In this document: piece after piece, positions 51,560 through 59,501 of the stretch
Layout: the number at the start of each line of letters is the position of its first letter
Numbering within the stretch: position 1 is the stretch's first letter
NCBI GenBank assembly: GCA_947626745.1
Contig: CANQTF010000004.1
Span: forward strand, 1-64,000
DNA length: 64,000 bases
Reading direction: 5' to 3'
DNA from: an uncultured Lachnospiraceae bacterium
GTDB taxonomy: Bacteria; Bacillota; Clostridia; Lachnospirales; Lachnospiraceae
The notes under the pieces: generated by a model
Seen by the model: the letters and a program-made list of their open reading frames with translations, nothing else
Databases searched by the model: none
What the model was told of the DNA's origin: nothing
Program-made: the position numbers and the translations under genes

Positions 51560-53071
51560 TCAGAACACTTTCAGATACTGTTCATAATCCTTGTAGGTGA
51601 CCGTCACCCAGCCGTACTCATAGTTGAACCCGATCTCCATGCCGAGCGGCGTGTAGAACACGATGATATCGTCGGAGGTAAAGTATTCCGTGATCTCCTG
51701 ATCGGAGAGCATCGTCAGATATTCGATCTCTCCGTTCTGCTTGTCGCTCCTCTGCCTGAAATCCACGGAAAAATCGTCATCTGTGCGGATAAGGCTCTGG
51801 TTGTCCAAGACAACGCCGTTCTCCATATCGATATTGAGGCTGTACAGATAGTAGTTTATGTCCTGCCCGCCGTCCTCATAGGTGAGGTACAGATCCTCCT
51901 TGAAAACGATGCTCAGCTTCTCCTCGTCCATATAGGTCACATAGGCTTCTCCGCTCAGATAGACGTACGTGTCCTCCTCGACATCCTCCGCCACGTCCTG
52001 CAGGAAATCCACCTCGTCCATGATCGTCCGGTTTAAGCTGTCCAGATTCGGCACATTGTCGCCGGCGATCACGGGATAGGTGATGAAGATCTCCCTGCCG
52101 CCGCTCTGTTCATCCGCGTCCTCTCCCTCATAGTACTCCTCGAAATCCACGACATAGGACAGATCCCAGCGCTGCTCATCGTGCAGGTCATAATACTCGC
52201 CGCTCTGCCCGTCATCATAACCGGGATCCTCATCGTAGCCGTAATCGTCATCATAACCGGGATCGTCGTCATAGCCATGATCAGAGTCGTGGTGTGTGCC
52301 CCAGCCGTCGTCATCATAATCGAAATCGTAATCGTCGCCGACGCTGCGGTCTCTGCCGTTATCCTTCATGATCTCTTTGCCCACATTGTAGACCAGCGCA
52401 AACAGGGCGATCAGGAACAGGACGATGACCGTCACAACGATGCCGATGATAAGGCCGTTCTTATTCTTTTTGGGCGGCACGGCATAGGGACTGTACGGCG
52501 CGTTGTACGGATCGCCGTACTGGCTGTTGCCGTAAGGATTGTTGCTGCCGTACTGGCTGCCGTTGCCGTAAGGATTATTGTTATTGCCGTACTGGCCGCC
52601 GTTGCCGTAAGGATTATTGTTATTGCCGTACTGGCCGTTACTGCCATAAGGATTGCTATTGCCGTACTGGCCGCCGTTGCCATAAGGATTGTTATTGCCA
52701 TACTGGCCGCCGTTGCCGTAGGGGTTATTGTTATTGCCATACTGACCGTTGCTGCCATAAGGATTGTTATTGCCATATTGGCCGCCGTTGTTGCCGTAGG
52801 GGTTATTGTTATTGCCATACTGGCCGCCGCTGCCGTAGGGGCTGCCGCCGCCGTACTGGGCCGGCACACTCTGTGCCGCTCCCTGTCCCGATCCGTCCTC
52901 CACGATGACATCCGTCTCCGACAACTCTTCCGCCGACACCACATCGGCCGTCTCCCCGGTGACATCGGGCGTATCATAGATATCCGCACTGCTCTCCGGC
53001 ACGTAACTGCCGGACGCAGGATCCGGCTCTATACCGTCGTTTCCATTGTTAAACTGATCCCATTGGCTCAT
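51560..53071 (-). CDS. DUF3298 (RsiV-like) membrane protein with NPYG-repeat cytoplasmic tail
   Basis: A 503-residue single-pass protein. Residues 1-70 are acidic and disordered. About 72-192 are tandem GGQYGNNNNPYGN-type repeats. After a Lys-rich stop (PPKKNKNG), one transmembrane helix occupies about 207-229, giving N-inside topology. Residues 246-289 are an Asp/Tyr/Gly-rich acidic stretch that could bind cations. The C-terminal 200 residues (REIFITYPVIAGDNVPNLDSLN, DINYYLYSLNIDMENGVV) resemble DUF3298, the sensor domain of anti-sigma factor RsiV. No sigma-factor gene is adjacent. The function is unknown. Confidence 0.8.
   Translation of the reverse strand: MSQWDQFNNGNDGIEPDPASGSYVPESSADIYDTPDVTGETADVVSAEELSETDVIVEDGSGQGAAQSVPAQYGGGSPYGSGGQYGNNNNPYGNNGGQYGNNNPYGSNGQYGNNNNPYGNGGQYGNNNPYGNGGQYGNSNPYGSNGQYGNNNNPYGNGGQYGNNNNPYGNGSQYGSNNPYGNSQYGDPYNAPYSPYAVPPKKNKNGLIIGIVVTVIVLFLIALFALVYNVGKEIMKDNGRDRSVGDDYDFDYDDDGWGTHHDSDHGYDDDPGYDDDYGYDEDPGYDDGQSGEYYDLHDEQRWDLSYVVDFEEYYEGEDADEQSGGREIFITYPVIAGDNVPNLDSLNRTIMDEVDFLQDVAEDVEEDTYVYLSGEAYVTYMDEEKLSIVFKEDLYLTYEDGGQDINYYLYSLNIDMENGVVLDNQSLIRTDDDFSVDFRQRSDKQNGEIEYLTMLSDQEITEYFTSDDIIVFYTPLGMEIGFNYEYGWVTVTYKDYEQYLKVF
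52496..52858 (-). repeat. In-frame tandem repeats coding for Asn/Pro/Tyr/Gly units
   Basis: About ten imperfect 33-45 base units within the DUF3298 gene, with variation in Asn codons (AAC/AAT) and unit length. The pattern is a protein-coding minisatellite likely to change copy number by slippage or recombination, not a CRISPR array. Confidence 0.85.
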
Positions 53072-53110
53072 CTTCTCACACCTTATCTTTCTGAATCTGC
53101 ATCGTCGTAT

Positions 53111-54382
53111 CTATTTCTCTTTGCCGCCGAATGTCACTTCGCTGTAATACTGCAGGATACACTCCCGCAGCAGCGTCAATGCAGCGGAGACCGTGCTCTC
53201 CCTGATCTTGGCGCGCCCGCCGCTGAAATGATATTCCTTGACCGTAACGCTGCCGCAGACGCTGCAAGCAATATACACCAGACCGACCGGCTTCTGTGCG
53301 GTCCCGCCGTCCGGCCCGGCGATCCCCGTAATGGCGACAGTGACGTCTCCCTTCGAGACGAACGCCGCGCCCTTCGCCATTTCCCGCGCAGTCTCCTTGC
53401 TCACCGCGCCGTACTTGGCGAGCAGACTTTTCTTGATCCCGAGGAGACGCCGCTTCGACTTGTTGGAGTAGGTGACGAAGCCGCCCTTAAAGACGTCGGA
53501 TACCCCCGGCACATTGACGAGCCTTGCCGCCAGCATGCCGCCGGTGCAGGACTCCGCCGTGATGAGCGAGAGCTTGTTGGCGAGCAGCAGATCGACCACC
53601 GCCTTCTCCAGCGTCACCTCGTCGTCCGTCGTGTACACATGGCTGCCGAACCGTCCTTTCAACTCCTTGACGACGGGCTTGACGAGCTTCTTGGCCGCCT
53701 TCTCATCTTCGGCTCTGGCCGTCACGCGCAGATGCACCTCGCCCGTCTTGGCATATGTGGCGATCGTGGGGTTCGTCTGGGCGTCGATCAGATCCTGTAC
53801 CATCGTCTCGGCTTTGCTCTCCCCGACGCCGCAGATCTTCACGGTCTGTGAATAGATCACGCCGTCTTGAAGCCCGGCAAGATACGGCGCGACGGACGCC
53901 TCAAACATCGGGATCAACTCGTTGGGCGGCCCCGGCATCAGCACAACATGCTTGCCGTTCTCCGCCATGATGACGCCGGGCGCGGTGCCGTTCGGGTTGT
54001 CCACCACGATGCAGCCTTCCGGCATCATGGCCTGTTTCCAGTTGTTGTCGGTGATCTCCAGCCCTCTCTCCGCAAAGAAAGCCTGCAGCGCCGCCTTGCT
54101 CTCCTCATGAAGATACAGCGGTTTCCCCAGCACCTTGGCTGCCACTTCCTTCGTCAGATCATCCTGCGTCGGCCCAAGTCCGCCGGATATGAGCAGGATA
54201 TCCGCTCTGGACAATGCCGTGCTGATCGTCCCGTACAACCTTTCCGCGTTGTCCCCGACCACATCCTGATAGTAGCACGAAAGCCCCAGCCCGGCGCACT
54301 GCTCGGCCAGATAAGCCGCATTCGTGTTCACGATATTGCCGAGTAAAATCTCTGTTCCGACTGAAATCAATTCAACGACCAT
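53111..54382 (-). CDS. cinA: CinA family protein (competence/damage-inducible, NMN amidohydrolase)
   Basis: A 423-residue two-domain protein. The N-terminal MoCF-type domain (ELISVGTEILLGNIVNTNAAYLA, SGGLGPTQDDLT, PGPPNELIPMF) resembles ADP-ribose pyrophosphatase domains. The C-terminal CinA domain (ITAESCTGGMLAARLVNVPG, ITGIAGPDGGT) is the nicotinamide mononucleotide deamidase. I start at the ATG 54382, giving the family N-terminus MVVELISVGTE; an in-frame ATG four codons upstream is possible. It ends the operon that begins with yicC. Confidence 0.92.
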   Translation of the reverse strand: MVVELISVGTEILLGNIVNTNAAYLAEQCAGLGLSCYYQDVVGDNAERLYGTISTALSRADILLISGGLGPTQDDLTKEVAAKVLGKPLYLHEESKAALQAFFAERGLEITDNNWKQAMMPEGCIVVDNPNGTAPGVIMAENGKHVVLMPGPPNELIPMFEASVAPYLAGLQDGVIYSQTVKICGVGESKAETMVQDLIDAQTNPTIATYAKTGEVHLRVTARAEDEKAAKKLVKPVVKELKGRFGSHVYTTDDEVTLEKAVVDLLLANKLSLITAESCTGGMLAARLVNVPGVSDVFKGGFVTYSNKSKRRLLGIKKSLLAKYGAVSKETAREMAKGAAFVSKGDVTVAITGIAGPDGGTAQKPVGLVYIACSVCGSVTVKEYHFSGGRAKIRESTVSAALTLLRECILQYYSEVTFGGKEK

Positions 54383-54429
54383 ACTCTCACCCATTCCGCA
54401 TCATGTATGCTGTTGTCTGCTTTTTTATT

Positions 54430-54963
54430 TTATTTTGTATCCTTCATAACATCTCTGTTTTTCCACAGATAGTCCGCAAGCGATATCACGGTCAAAGCAA
54501 GCGCTACCCACATCACGATGTCCGTAAGCAGGGCGATCGCCGCGATATCCGCGATCATCAGGCAGATCATGACCATTTGGAACGTGGTCTTGAACTTGCC
54601 CCAATAGCTGGCCGCGATCACCACGCCGTTGTCCGAGGCGATCAGCCGAAAGCCGCTGATGATGAACTCTCTGGCGATGATCACGATAACGATCCAAGCC
54701 GGTATCCGGCCAAGCGCCACCAGACAGATGAGGGCGGAGCACACGAGCAGCTTATCCGCCAGCGGATCCATGAATTTGCCGAAATTCGTCACCAGACCAT
54801 ACTTTCTGGCGATCTTGCCGTCCAACAGATCCGTCAGGCTGGCAATGATGAAAACGGACAGCGCGATCCACTTGTCGTATGGAGTTATGTCAACCAGCAT
54901 GAACACCACAAAAAAAGGGATCAGTATCACCCGAAACATAGTCAATTTATTAGGCAGGTTCAT
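54430..54963 (-). CDS. pgsA: CDP-diacylglycerol-glycerol-3-phosphate 3-phosphatidyltransferase
   Basis: Makes phosphatidylglycerol phosphate, the committed step to phosphatidylglycerol and cardiolipin, at the membrane. The 177 residues have the CDP-alcohol transferase motif D-x2-DG-x2-AR-x8-G-x3-D-x3-D, seen across DLLDGKIARKYG and FGKFMDPLADK near residues 46-72. Membrane helices flank it. I chose ATG 54963 over an upstream TTG. The start lies 14 bases inside the 3' end of rimO, so the genes overlap. Confidence 0.94.
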   Translation of the reverse strand: MNLPNKLTMFRVILIPFFVVFMLVDITPYDKWIALSVFIIASLTDLLDGKIARKYGLVTNFGKFMDPLADKLLVCSALICLVALGRIPAWIVIVIIAREFIISGFRLIASDNGVVIAASYWGKFKTTFQMVMICLMIADIAAIALLTDIVMWVALALTVISLADYLWKNRDVMKDTK

Positions 54964-56290
54964 CTTCCAACTCTCCAATCAGATCATACTCGTAAGAAGC
55001 GGTGATCTTCACCCTGACGAAATCACCCGTCATCAGTTCTCTGTCCGTATTGATAAACACGAAGCCGTCCACATTCGGCGCGTCCTTGTAAGTCCGCGCG
55101 ACATACACGTCCTCACCGGCAAGCTTCCCCTCGATCATGGCCGTCACGCTCTTCCCGGCCATACGCTCGGCCGCCTCGAAAGCGATCTTCTGCTGCAGCT
55201 CCATGAGCTGCGCCCGCCGCTCCTCCTTGACTTCCTCGGGGATCTGATCCGGCATATCCGCCGCGGGCGTATCTTCTTCCTGCGAGTACGCAAAGACGCC
55301 GAGCCTGTCGAACCGCATCCGGCCGACGAACGCTAACAGCTCCTCATGATCCTCCTGCGTCTCTCCGGGGAAACCGGCGATCAGTGTCGTCCGCAGACAG
55401 ATGTCCGGGATCTCGCTTCGCAGCTTTCCTATGATCTCCTCAAGCTGCCGCCTGTCAGTCCTGCGCCCCATCCGCCGCAGTACCCCGTCGGCCGCGTGCT
55501 GTACCGGCAGGTCGAGATAATGACAGATCTTCTCCTCTTCCTTGATCGTCCGAATCAATTCGTCATCGATCTCTTCGGGATAGCAGTACAGGATCCGTAT
55601 CCAGCGGACGCCTTCTATCCCGCACAGGCTGCGCAGCAGCTTGGGCAGCGCCTTGTACCCGTACAGATCCTGTCCGTAGACCGTCGTCTCCTGTGCGACG
55701 AGGATCAGCTCTTTCACGCCCTGTTCTGCCAGTTTCCGGGCCTCGCGCACGAGCGCCTCGATCGGCACGCTGCGATAGCTGCCGCGCACCTTCGGAATGA
55801 TACAGTAAGTGCAGCGCTTATCGCAGCCTTCCGCGATCTTCAGGTAAGCGAAATGTCCGCCGGTCGTCAGGGTGCGGTCCACGCCGGTCAGCGGTTTTTC
55901 CGCAAGGCTCTTATAGTGATCGTGTCCGTCGCCGCGGGCTGCTTCCTCCAGCGCTTCCCCGATCTCGTCGAGAGCCGTCGTCCCCAGCACGGCATCCACC
56001 TCGGGGATCTCCGTCCGGATCTCCTCGCGGTACCGCTCGGCCAGACAGCCTGTCACGATCAGGCTCTCGATCGCACCGCTCTTTTTTAATTCCGCCATTT
56101 CAAGGATCGTGTTGATGCTCTCCTCCTTGGCGTCTCCGATAAAACAGCAGGTATTGACGACCACAATGTCGGCTTCCCGCTCGTCGTCGGTAAATTCGTA
56201 TCCCTTTTCGGCAAGCATACCCAGCATCATCTCGGAATCCACCAGATTCTTGTCGCAGCCCAGCGATACGAACATGATCTTTCTCTTCAT
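54950..56290 (-). CDS. rimO: Ribosomal protein S12 methylthiotransferase RimO
   Basis: Radical-SAM enzyme that methylthiolates Asp in ribosomal protein S12. The product is 446 residues. The N-terminal domain carries SLGCDKNLVDSE, VVNTCCFI and VTGCLAERY, with three cluster Cys. The radical-SAM CxxxCxxC is in EGCDKRCTYCIIPKVRGSYRS. A C-terminal TRAM domain ends the chain. The start overlaps the trpD stop by four bases (ATGA), and the 3' end overlaps pgsA. Confidence 0.97.
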   Translation of the reverse strand: MKRKIMFVSLGCDKNLVDSEMMLGMLAEKGYEFTDDEREADIVVVNTCCFIGDAKEESINTILEMAELKKSGAIESLIVTGCLAERYREEIRTEIPEVDAVLGTTALDEIGEALEEAARGDGHDHYKSLAEKPLTGVDRTLTTGGHFAYLKIAEGCDKRCTYCIIPKVRGSYRSVPIEALVREARKLAEQGVKELILVAQETTVYGQDLYGYKALPKLLRSLCGIEGVRWIRILYCYPEEIDDELIRTIKEEEKICHYLDLPVQHAADGVLRRMGRRTDRRQLEEIIGKLRSEIPDICLRTTLIAGFPGETQEDHEELLAFVGRMRFDRLGVFAYSQEEDTPAADMPDQIPEEVKEERRAQLMELQQKIAFEAAERMAGKSVTAMIEGKLAGEDVYVARTYKDAPNVDGFVFINTDRELMTGDFVRVKITASYEYDLIGELEDEPA

Positions 56291-57297
56291 CGGTTGGAGT
56301 ACTCCACCAGCTTGTTCAGCGTCTCCGCCGCCTTGCCGGAATCGATCGCCTCCGCCGCAAGCTTCATTCCTTCCTCGATAGAAGCCGCGATCTTGCCGGT
56401 ATACAGAGCCGCGCCCGCATTGAGCAGGACGATGTCCCGCTTCGGGCCTTTGTCCGCGCCGCTCAGGATATCTCTGGTGATCTTGGCGTTCTCCTTGCCG
56501 TCGCCGCCCGTGATATCTTCCGCCGTCGCCCGCTTTATGCCGAACTGCTCCGGCGTGATCGTGTATACCGTTACCACATCGTTCTTGATCTCCGCGATCG
56601 TCGTCTCGCTGACAGTGGATATCTCATCCATACCGTTTGCGCCGGATACGACCATGCCGGTCTCCACGCCGAGATGCATCAGGGCCGTTGCGATCGGCTG
56701 GCAGAGCGCCTGATCGTACACGCCGATCAGCATACATTTCGCGCCCGAAGGATTTGCCATGGGCCCTAAGATATTGAAGATAGAGCGAATCCCCATCTCG
56801 CTTCTCGCCTGTCCCACATACTTCATGGACTGGTTGAAGGCCGGGGCGAACATGAAGCCGATCCCGACCTCCTCCACGCATTTCTCCACAACGTCGATAT
56901 CCGGCGTGATGTTGACGCCGAGCGCCTCCAGCACATCGCCCGCACCGGATTTGGACGAGATAGCGCGGTTGCCGTGCTTGGCTACCGGAAGTCCGGCCGC
57001 CGCGACCACGAATGCCGACGTGGTCGAAATATTGAAGGTATAGGCATAGTCGCCGCCCGTTCCCACGAAGTCGATATACATCGGGAGCTTGGGGTGGATA
57101 TGCGCCGCCTTCTCCTTCAGGACACTGGCGCTGCCGATGATCTCGTCGATCGTCTCCCCTTTCATGCGAAGCGCAGTCAGATACGCACCGATCTGAGCCT
57201 GCGTCGCCTCGCCGCTCAACATGAGTTCCATGACCCGTGCCGCCTCTTCGACGGACAGATTCTTTCTTTCGCTTACCGCTTTAATCGCACTCTTCAT
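56287..57297 (-). CDS. trpD: Anthranilate phosphoribosyltransferase
   Basis: Joins anthranilate and PRPP in tryptophan synthesis. The 336 residues match TrpD. The PRPP loop GTGGDYAYTFNISTTSAF, KHGNRAISSKSGAGDVLEALG and NGMDEIS (the Mg-binding Asp-Glu) are all present. It sits alone between rpoZ and rimO, away from other trp genes: its first 17 bases overlap rpoZ and its last four overlap rimO. Such placement may reflect a moonlighting role or simple operon capture. Catalytic residues look intact. Confidence 0.93.
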   Translation of the reverse strand: MKSAIKAVSERKNLSVEEAARVMELMLSGEATQAQIGAYLTALRMKGETIDEIIGSASVLKEKAAHIHPKLPMYIDFVGTGGDYAYTFNISTTSAFVVAAAGLPVAKHGNRAISSKSGAGDVLEALGVNITPDIDVVEKCVEEVGIGFMFAPAFNQSMKYVGQARSEMGIRSIFNILGPMANPSGAKCMLIGVYDQALCQPIATALMHLGVETGMVVSGANGMDEISTVSETTIAEIKNDVVTVYTITPEQFGIKRATAEDITGGDGKENAKITRDILSGADKGPKRDIVLLNAGAALYTGKIAASIEEGMKLAAEAIDSGKAAETLNKLVEYSNR

Positions 57298-57532
57298 CTT
57301 CCTCTTCCTCGCTTAAGATCTTTACTTTTGCCTGATCCAGTTCCTCCACGGCAACGGAGAGCGGCTTCCTGCCCCTGTCCTCCACCAGCGGCTCATCGCC
57401 GGCGATGAGCTGTCTCGCTCTCTTGGCGGTGGCCATCACGATAGAATACCGGCTGTTCACCACGGGATCTTCTCCCTCCTCCACGCCGCTGTTCACCACG
57501 TTGATCAAGTCTGCATAAGATGGATGTAACAT
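57281..57532 (-). CDS. rpoZ: RNA polymerase omega subunit
   Basis: Small assembly and stability subunit of RNA polymerase. The 83 residues contain the conserved region SRYSIVMATAKRARQLI (residues 27-43) and KPLSVAVEEL, then a strongly acidic tail (EEEEDEECD). The ATG shares a base with the gmk stop (TAATG). The acidic-tail codons also serve as the ribosome site for trpD. Confidence 0.95.
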   Translation of the reverse strand: MLHPSYADLINVVNSGVEEGEDPVVNSRYSIVMATAKRARQLIAGDEPLVEDRGRKPLSVAVEELDQAKVKILSEEEEDEECD

Positions 57533-58155
57533 TATTTTTCTCCTTCCAATTCTGTTCTGATATTTTCGATAAACTCCCTGTTTCTGGCGGGAGTGTTATG
57601 CGCTGCCAAAATGATTTCATGAAGCTGTCCGACACATGTCTCCAGATCGTCGTTGACCACGATGTACTCGTACGCCTCGATGCCCTGCGCCTCCTCCGCT
57701 GCGCGGCGCATCCTCTTGTCGATCACTTCCTCCGACTCTGTTCCCCTGCCGACCAGCCTCCTTCTAAGCTCCGCCGCGCTCGGCGGCATCACAAAGAGCA
57801 GAAGCGCGTCGCTGTACTGTTCCTTGATCTTGAGCGCGCCTTGGATCTCGATCTCCAGTATCACGTCCATGCCTTCGGAGAGCTGACGCTCCACATACGC
57901 GCGGGGCGTGCCGTAATAATTATCGCAGTAACAGGCGTATTCGATCAGCCCGTTCTCCGCGATCTTTTGCTCGAACTGCTCTCTCTGCAGGAAAAAGTAT
58001 TCCCTGCCGTCCTCCTCGCCCGGCCGCGGTTTTCTTGTCGTCGCGGACACGGACAGCGCATAGTTGTCGTACCGCTCCACAAGTCTTTTCACCAAAGTGC
58101 CCTTGCCCGCTCCCGAAAAACCGGAAACCACGATCAAAATCCCTTTACGTCTCAT
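57532..58155 (-). CDS. gmk: Guanylate kinase
   Basis: Phosphorylates GMP to GDP. The 207 residues are typical. The P-loop is SGFSGAGKGT (residues 11-20; Phe replaces the more common Pro). The GMP-binding segments SVSATTRKPRPGEEDGREYFF and VILEIEIQGALKIKE are intact. The start overlaps the remA 3' end by 11 bases, and the stop shares a base with the rpoZ start. Confidence 0.97.
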   Translation of the reverse strand: MRRKGILIVVSGFSGAGKGTLVKRLVERYDNYALSVSATTRKPRPGEEDGREYFFLQREQFEQKIAENGLIEYACYCDNYYGTPRAYVERQLSEGMDVILEIEIQGALKIKEQYSDALLLFVMPPSAAELRRRLVGRGTESEEVIDKRMRRAAEEAQGIEAYEYIVVNDDLETCVGQLHEIILAAHNTPARNREFIENIRTELEGEK

Positions 58156-58399
58156 CTGTATCCTCCGCCTGTGCTCTCCCGGAGATCGTCTCCGGCAGCA
58201 GCGCCGACAGCACGATCTGACTGTTCTCCATTACCAGCACCGCCTTTGTCTTGCGGCCCTGTGTGGCGTCTATCGCCATACCCGTCTCCTTGGCCTTCTG
58301 CACCATTCGCTTCACGGGTGCGGAATCGGGGCTCACGATAGCGATAATCTTTCCCGTATTGACAACATTTCCGAATCCTATATGAATGAGCCTTCCCAT
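58145..58399 (-). CDS. remA: RemA-like extracellular matrix regulator (DUF370)
   Basis: A DNA-binding regulator that activates biofilm matrix genes in Bacillus. The 84 residues include the conserved N-terminus LIHIGFGNVVN and TGKIIAIVSPDSAPVKRM, then DATQGRKTKAVLVM. It lies between yicC and gmk, the usual clostridial order, and overlaps gmk by 11 bases. Targets in this organism are unknown. Confidence 0.93.
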   Translation of the reverse strand: MGRLIHIGFGNVVNTGKIIAIVSPDSAPVKRMVQKAKETGMAIDATQGRKTKAVLVMENSQIVLSALLPETISGRAQAEDTDET

Positions 58400-58434
58400 T
58401 TTCTGACCGTCTCTCCTCCCGGCAGCGGCTTCGC

Positions 58435-59313
58435 CTACTCGATATTCTGGATCTGTTCCCGCACCTTCTCGATCTCCGTCTTCAGTTCAATGGCGCGGTT
58501 GGATATCTCCAGATCGTTCGCCTTCGAGAGGATCGTGTTCGCCTCACGGTTCATCTCCTGCGCGATAAAATCGAGTTTCCGTCCGATGCTGCCGCCCTGC
58601 ACGAGATTCTCTCTGGTAGTCTCGATATGGCTTCTTAAGCGCACCAGTTCCTCGTCCACGCACACCTTATCCGCGAAGATCGTGACCTCCGTCAGCAGAC
58701 GGCTCTCGTCCACACCGGCGTCCCCGATCAGTTCCCGGACTTTCTCCTCCAGCTTCTGGCGGTATTCCGCGATGATCTGCGGGGAGCGCTCCGTGATGTA
58801 ATCGACGTGAGAGAGCATACCGTCCAGCTTGCCGATCAGATCGTCCCTGAGATTCTCGCCCTCCCTGATCCTCGTCTCGACAAACTTCTCCGCGGCCTCC
58901 CTGACCGCAGCTCCCAGAAGCTGCCACAGCTCCTCCTCATCCGTAGTCTGCTCTTCCATGCTGAGCACCTCAGGATATCTCGACAGCGTCGATACCCGGA
59001 TATCGTTGTCCAGCCCGAAATCTTCGGCCATCTGCGCAAGATACTTCATATACTCGGCGGCAAGCTCCCTGTTATACTTCACACACACGTTGGCCTCCGT
59101 GAGATCCTCATAAGTGATGAAGACATCCACCTTGCCCCGCTGGATATAATTCTTCAGTTCGTTTCTGATAGCCGCCTCAAAAAAGTTCAGTTTCTTGGGC
59201 ATCTTGACAGTGACGTCCAGATACCTGTGATTGACGGATTTCATCTCGACGGTGATCTTCCGCTCTCCCTTCGCCACCTCTGATCTGCCGAAGCCGGTCA
59301 TGCTCTTGATCAT
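58435..59313 (-). CDS. yicC: YicC family protein (endoribonuclease-like)
   Basis: A 292-residue protein of the YicC/YloC family, in which members act as endoribonucleases. The N-terminal signature MIKSMTGFGR and KSVNHRYLDVTVKMP are conserved. The C-terminal domain has GRKLDFIAQEMNREANTILSKAND, the family's hallmark. It is the first gene of the yicC-remA-gmk-rpoZ-trpD-rimO-pgsA-cinA operon and has a consensus promoter. Confidence 0.94.
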   Translation of the reverse strand: MIKSMTGFGRSEVAKGERKITVEMKSVNHRYLDVTVKMPKKLNFFEAAIRNELKNYIQRGKVDVFITYEDLTEANVCVKYNRELAAEYMKYLAQMAEDFGLDNDIRVSTLSRYPEVLSMEEQTTDEEELWQLLGAAVREAAEKFVETRIREGENLRDDLIGKLDGMLSHVDYITERSPQIIAEYRQKLEEKVRELIGDAGVDESRLLTEVTIFADKVCVDEELVRLRSHIETTRENLVQGGSIGRKLDFIAQEMNREANTILSKANDLEISNRAIELKTEIEKVREQIQNIE

Positions 59314-59379
59314 AATCGTATACTTGCCTTTCCCATGTGGAAAACCACACGCGCCGCTTAGTCTGTGCGTACAGATTTC

Positions 59380-59408
59380 ATTATAGAATAATTGTGGGGA
59401 GTAGTCAA
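59380..59408 (-). promoter_or_regulatory. Promoter of the yicC operon
   Basis: Minus strand TTGACT (59408-59403), 17-base spacer, TATAAT (59385-59380), 67 bases before the yicC ATG. Confidence 0.75.
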
Positions 59409-59413
59409 GAAAG

Positions 59414-59442
59414 TTGCAAGTTAAGTGTCAGTGATGTAGAAT
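59414..59442 (+). promoter_or_regulatory. Promoter of rqcH
   Basis: TTGCAA (59414-59419), 17-base spacer, TAGAAT (59437-59442). Its -35 box is only five bases from that of the divergent yicC promoter, so the two polymerases would compete. Confidence 0.65.
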
Positions 59443-59501
59443 GAGTTACAGTCCGCCCGGCTCGCCGCCGCGGAAATATATCATAGGAAAAGGATACATT
59501 C

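Noticed and set aside
52496-52858. Regular repeats that look at first like a CRISPR array
   Set aside because: Units have no unique spacers and stay in frame within a coding sequence.
52181-53851. 556-codon plus-strand frame with long Val/Ala/Ile stretches resembling membrane helices
   Set aside because: It is the complement of the NPYG repeats and of cinA; the hydrophobic look comes from reading the repeats backwards.
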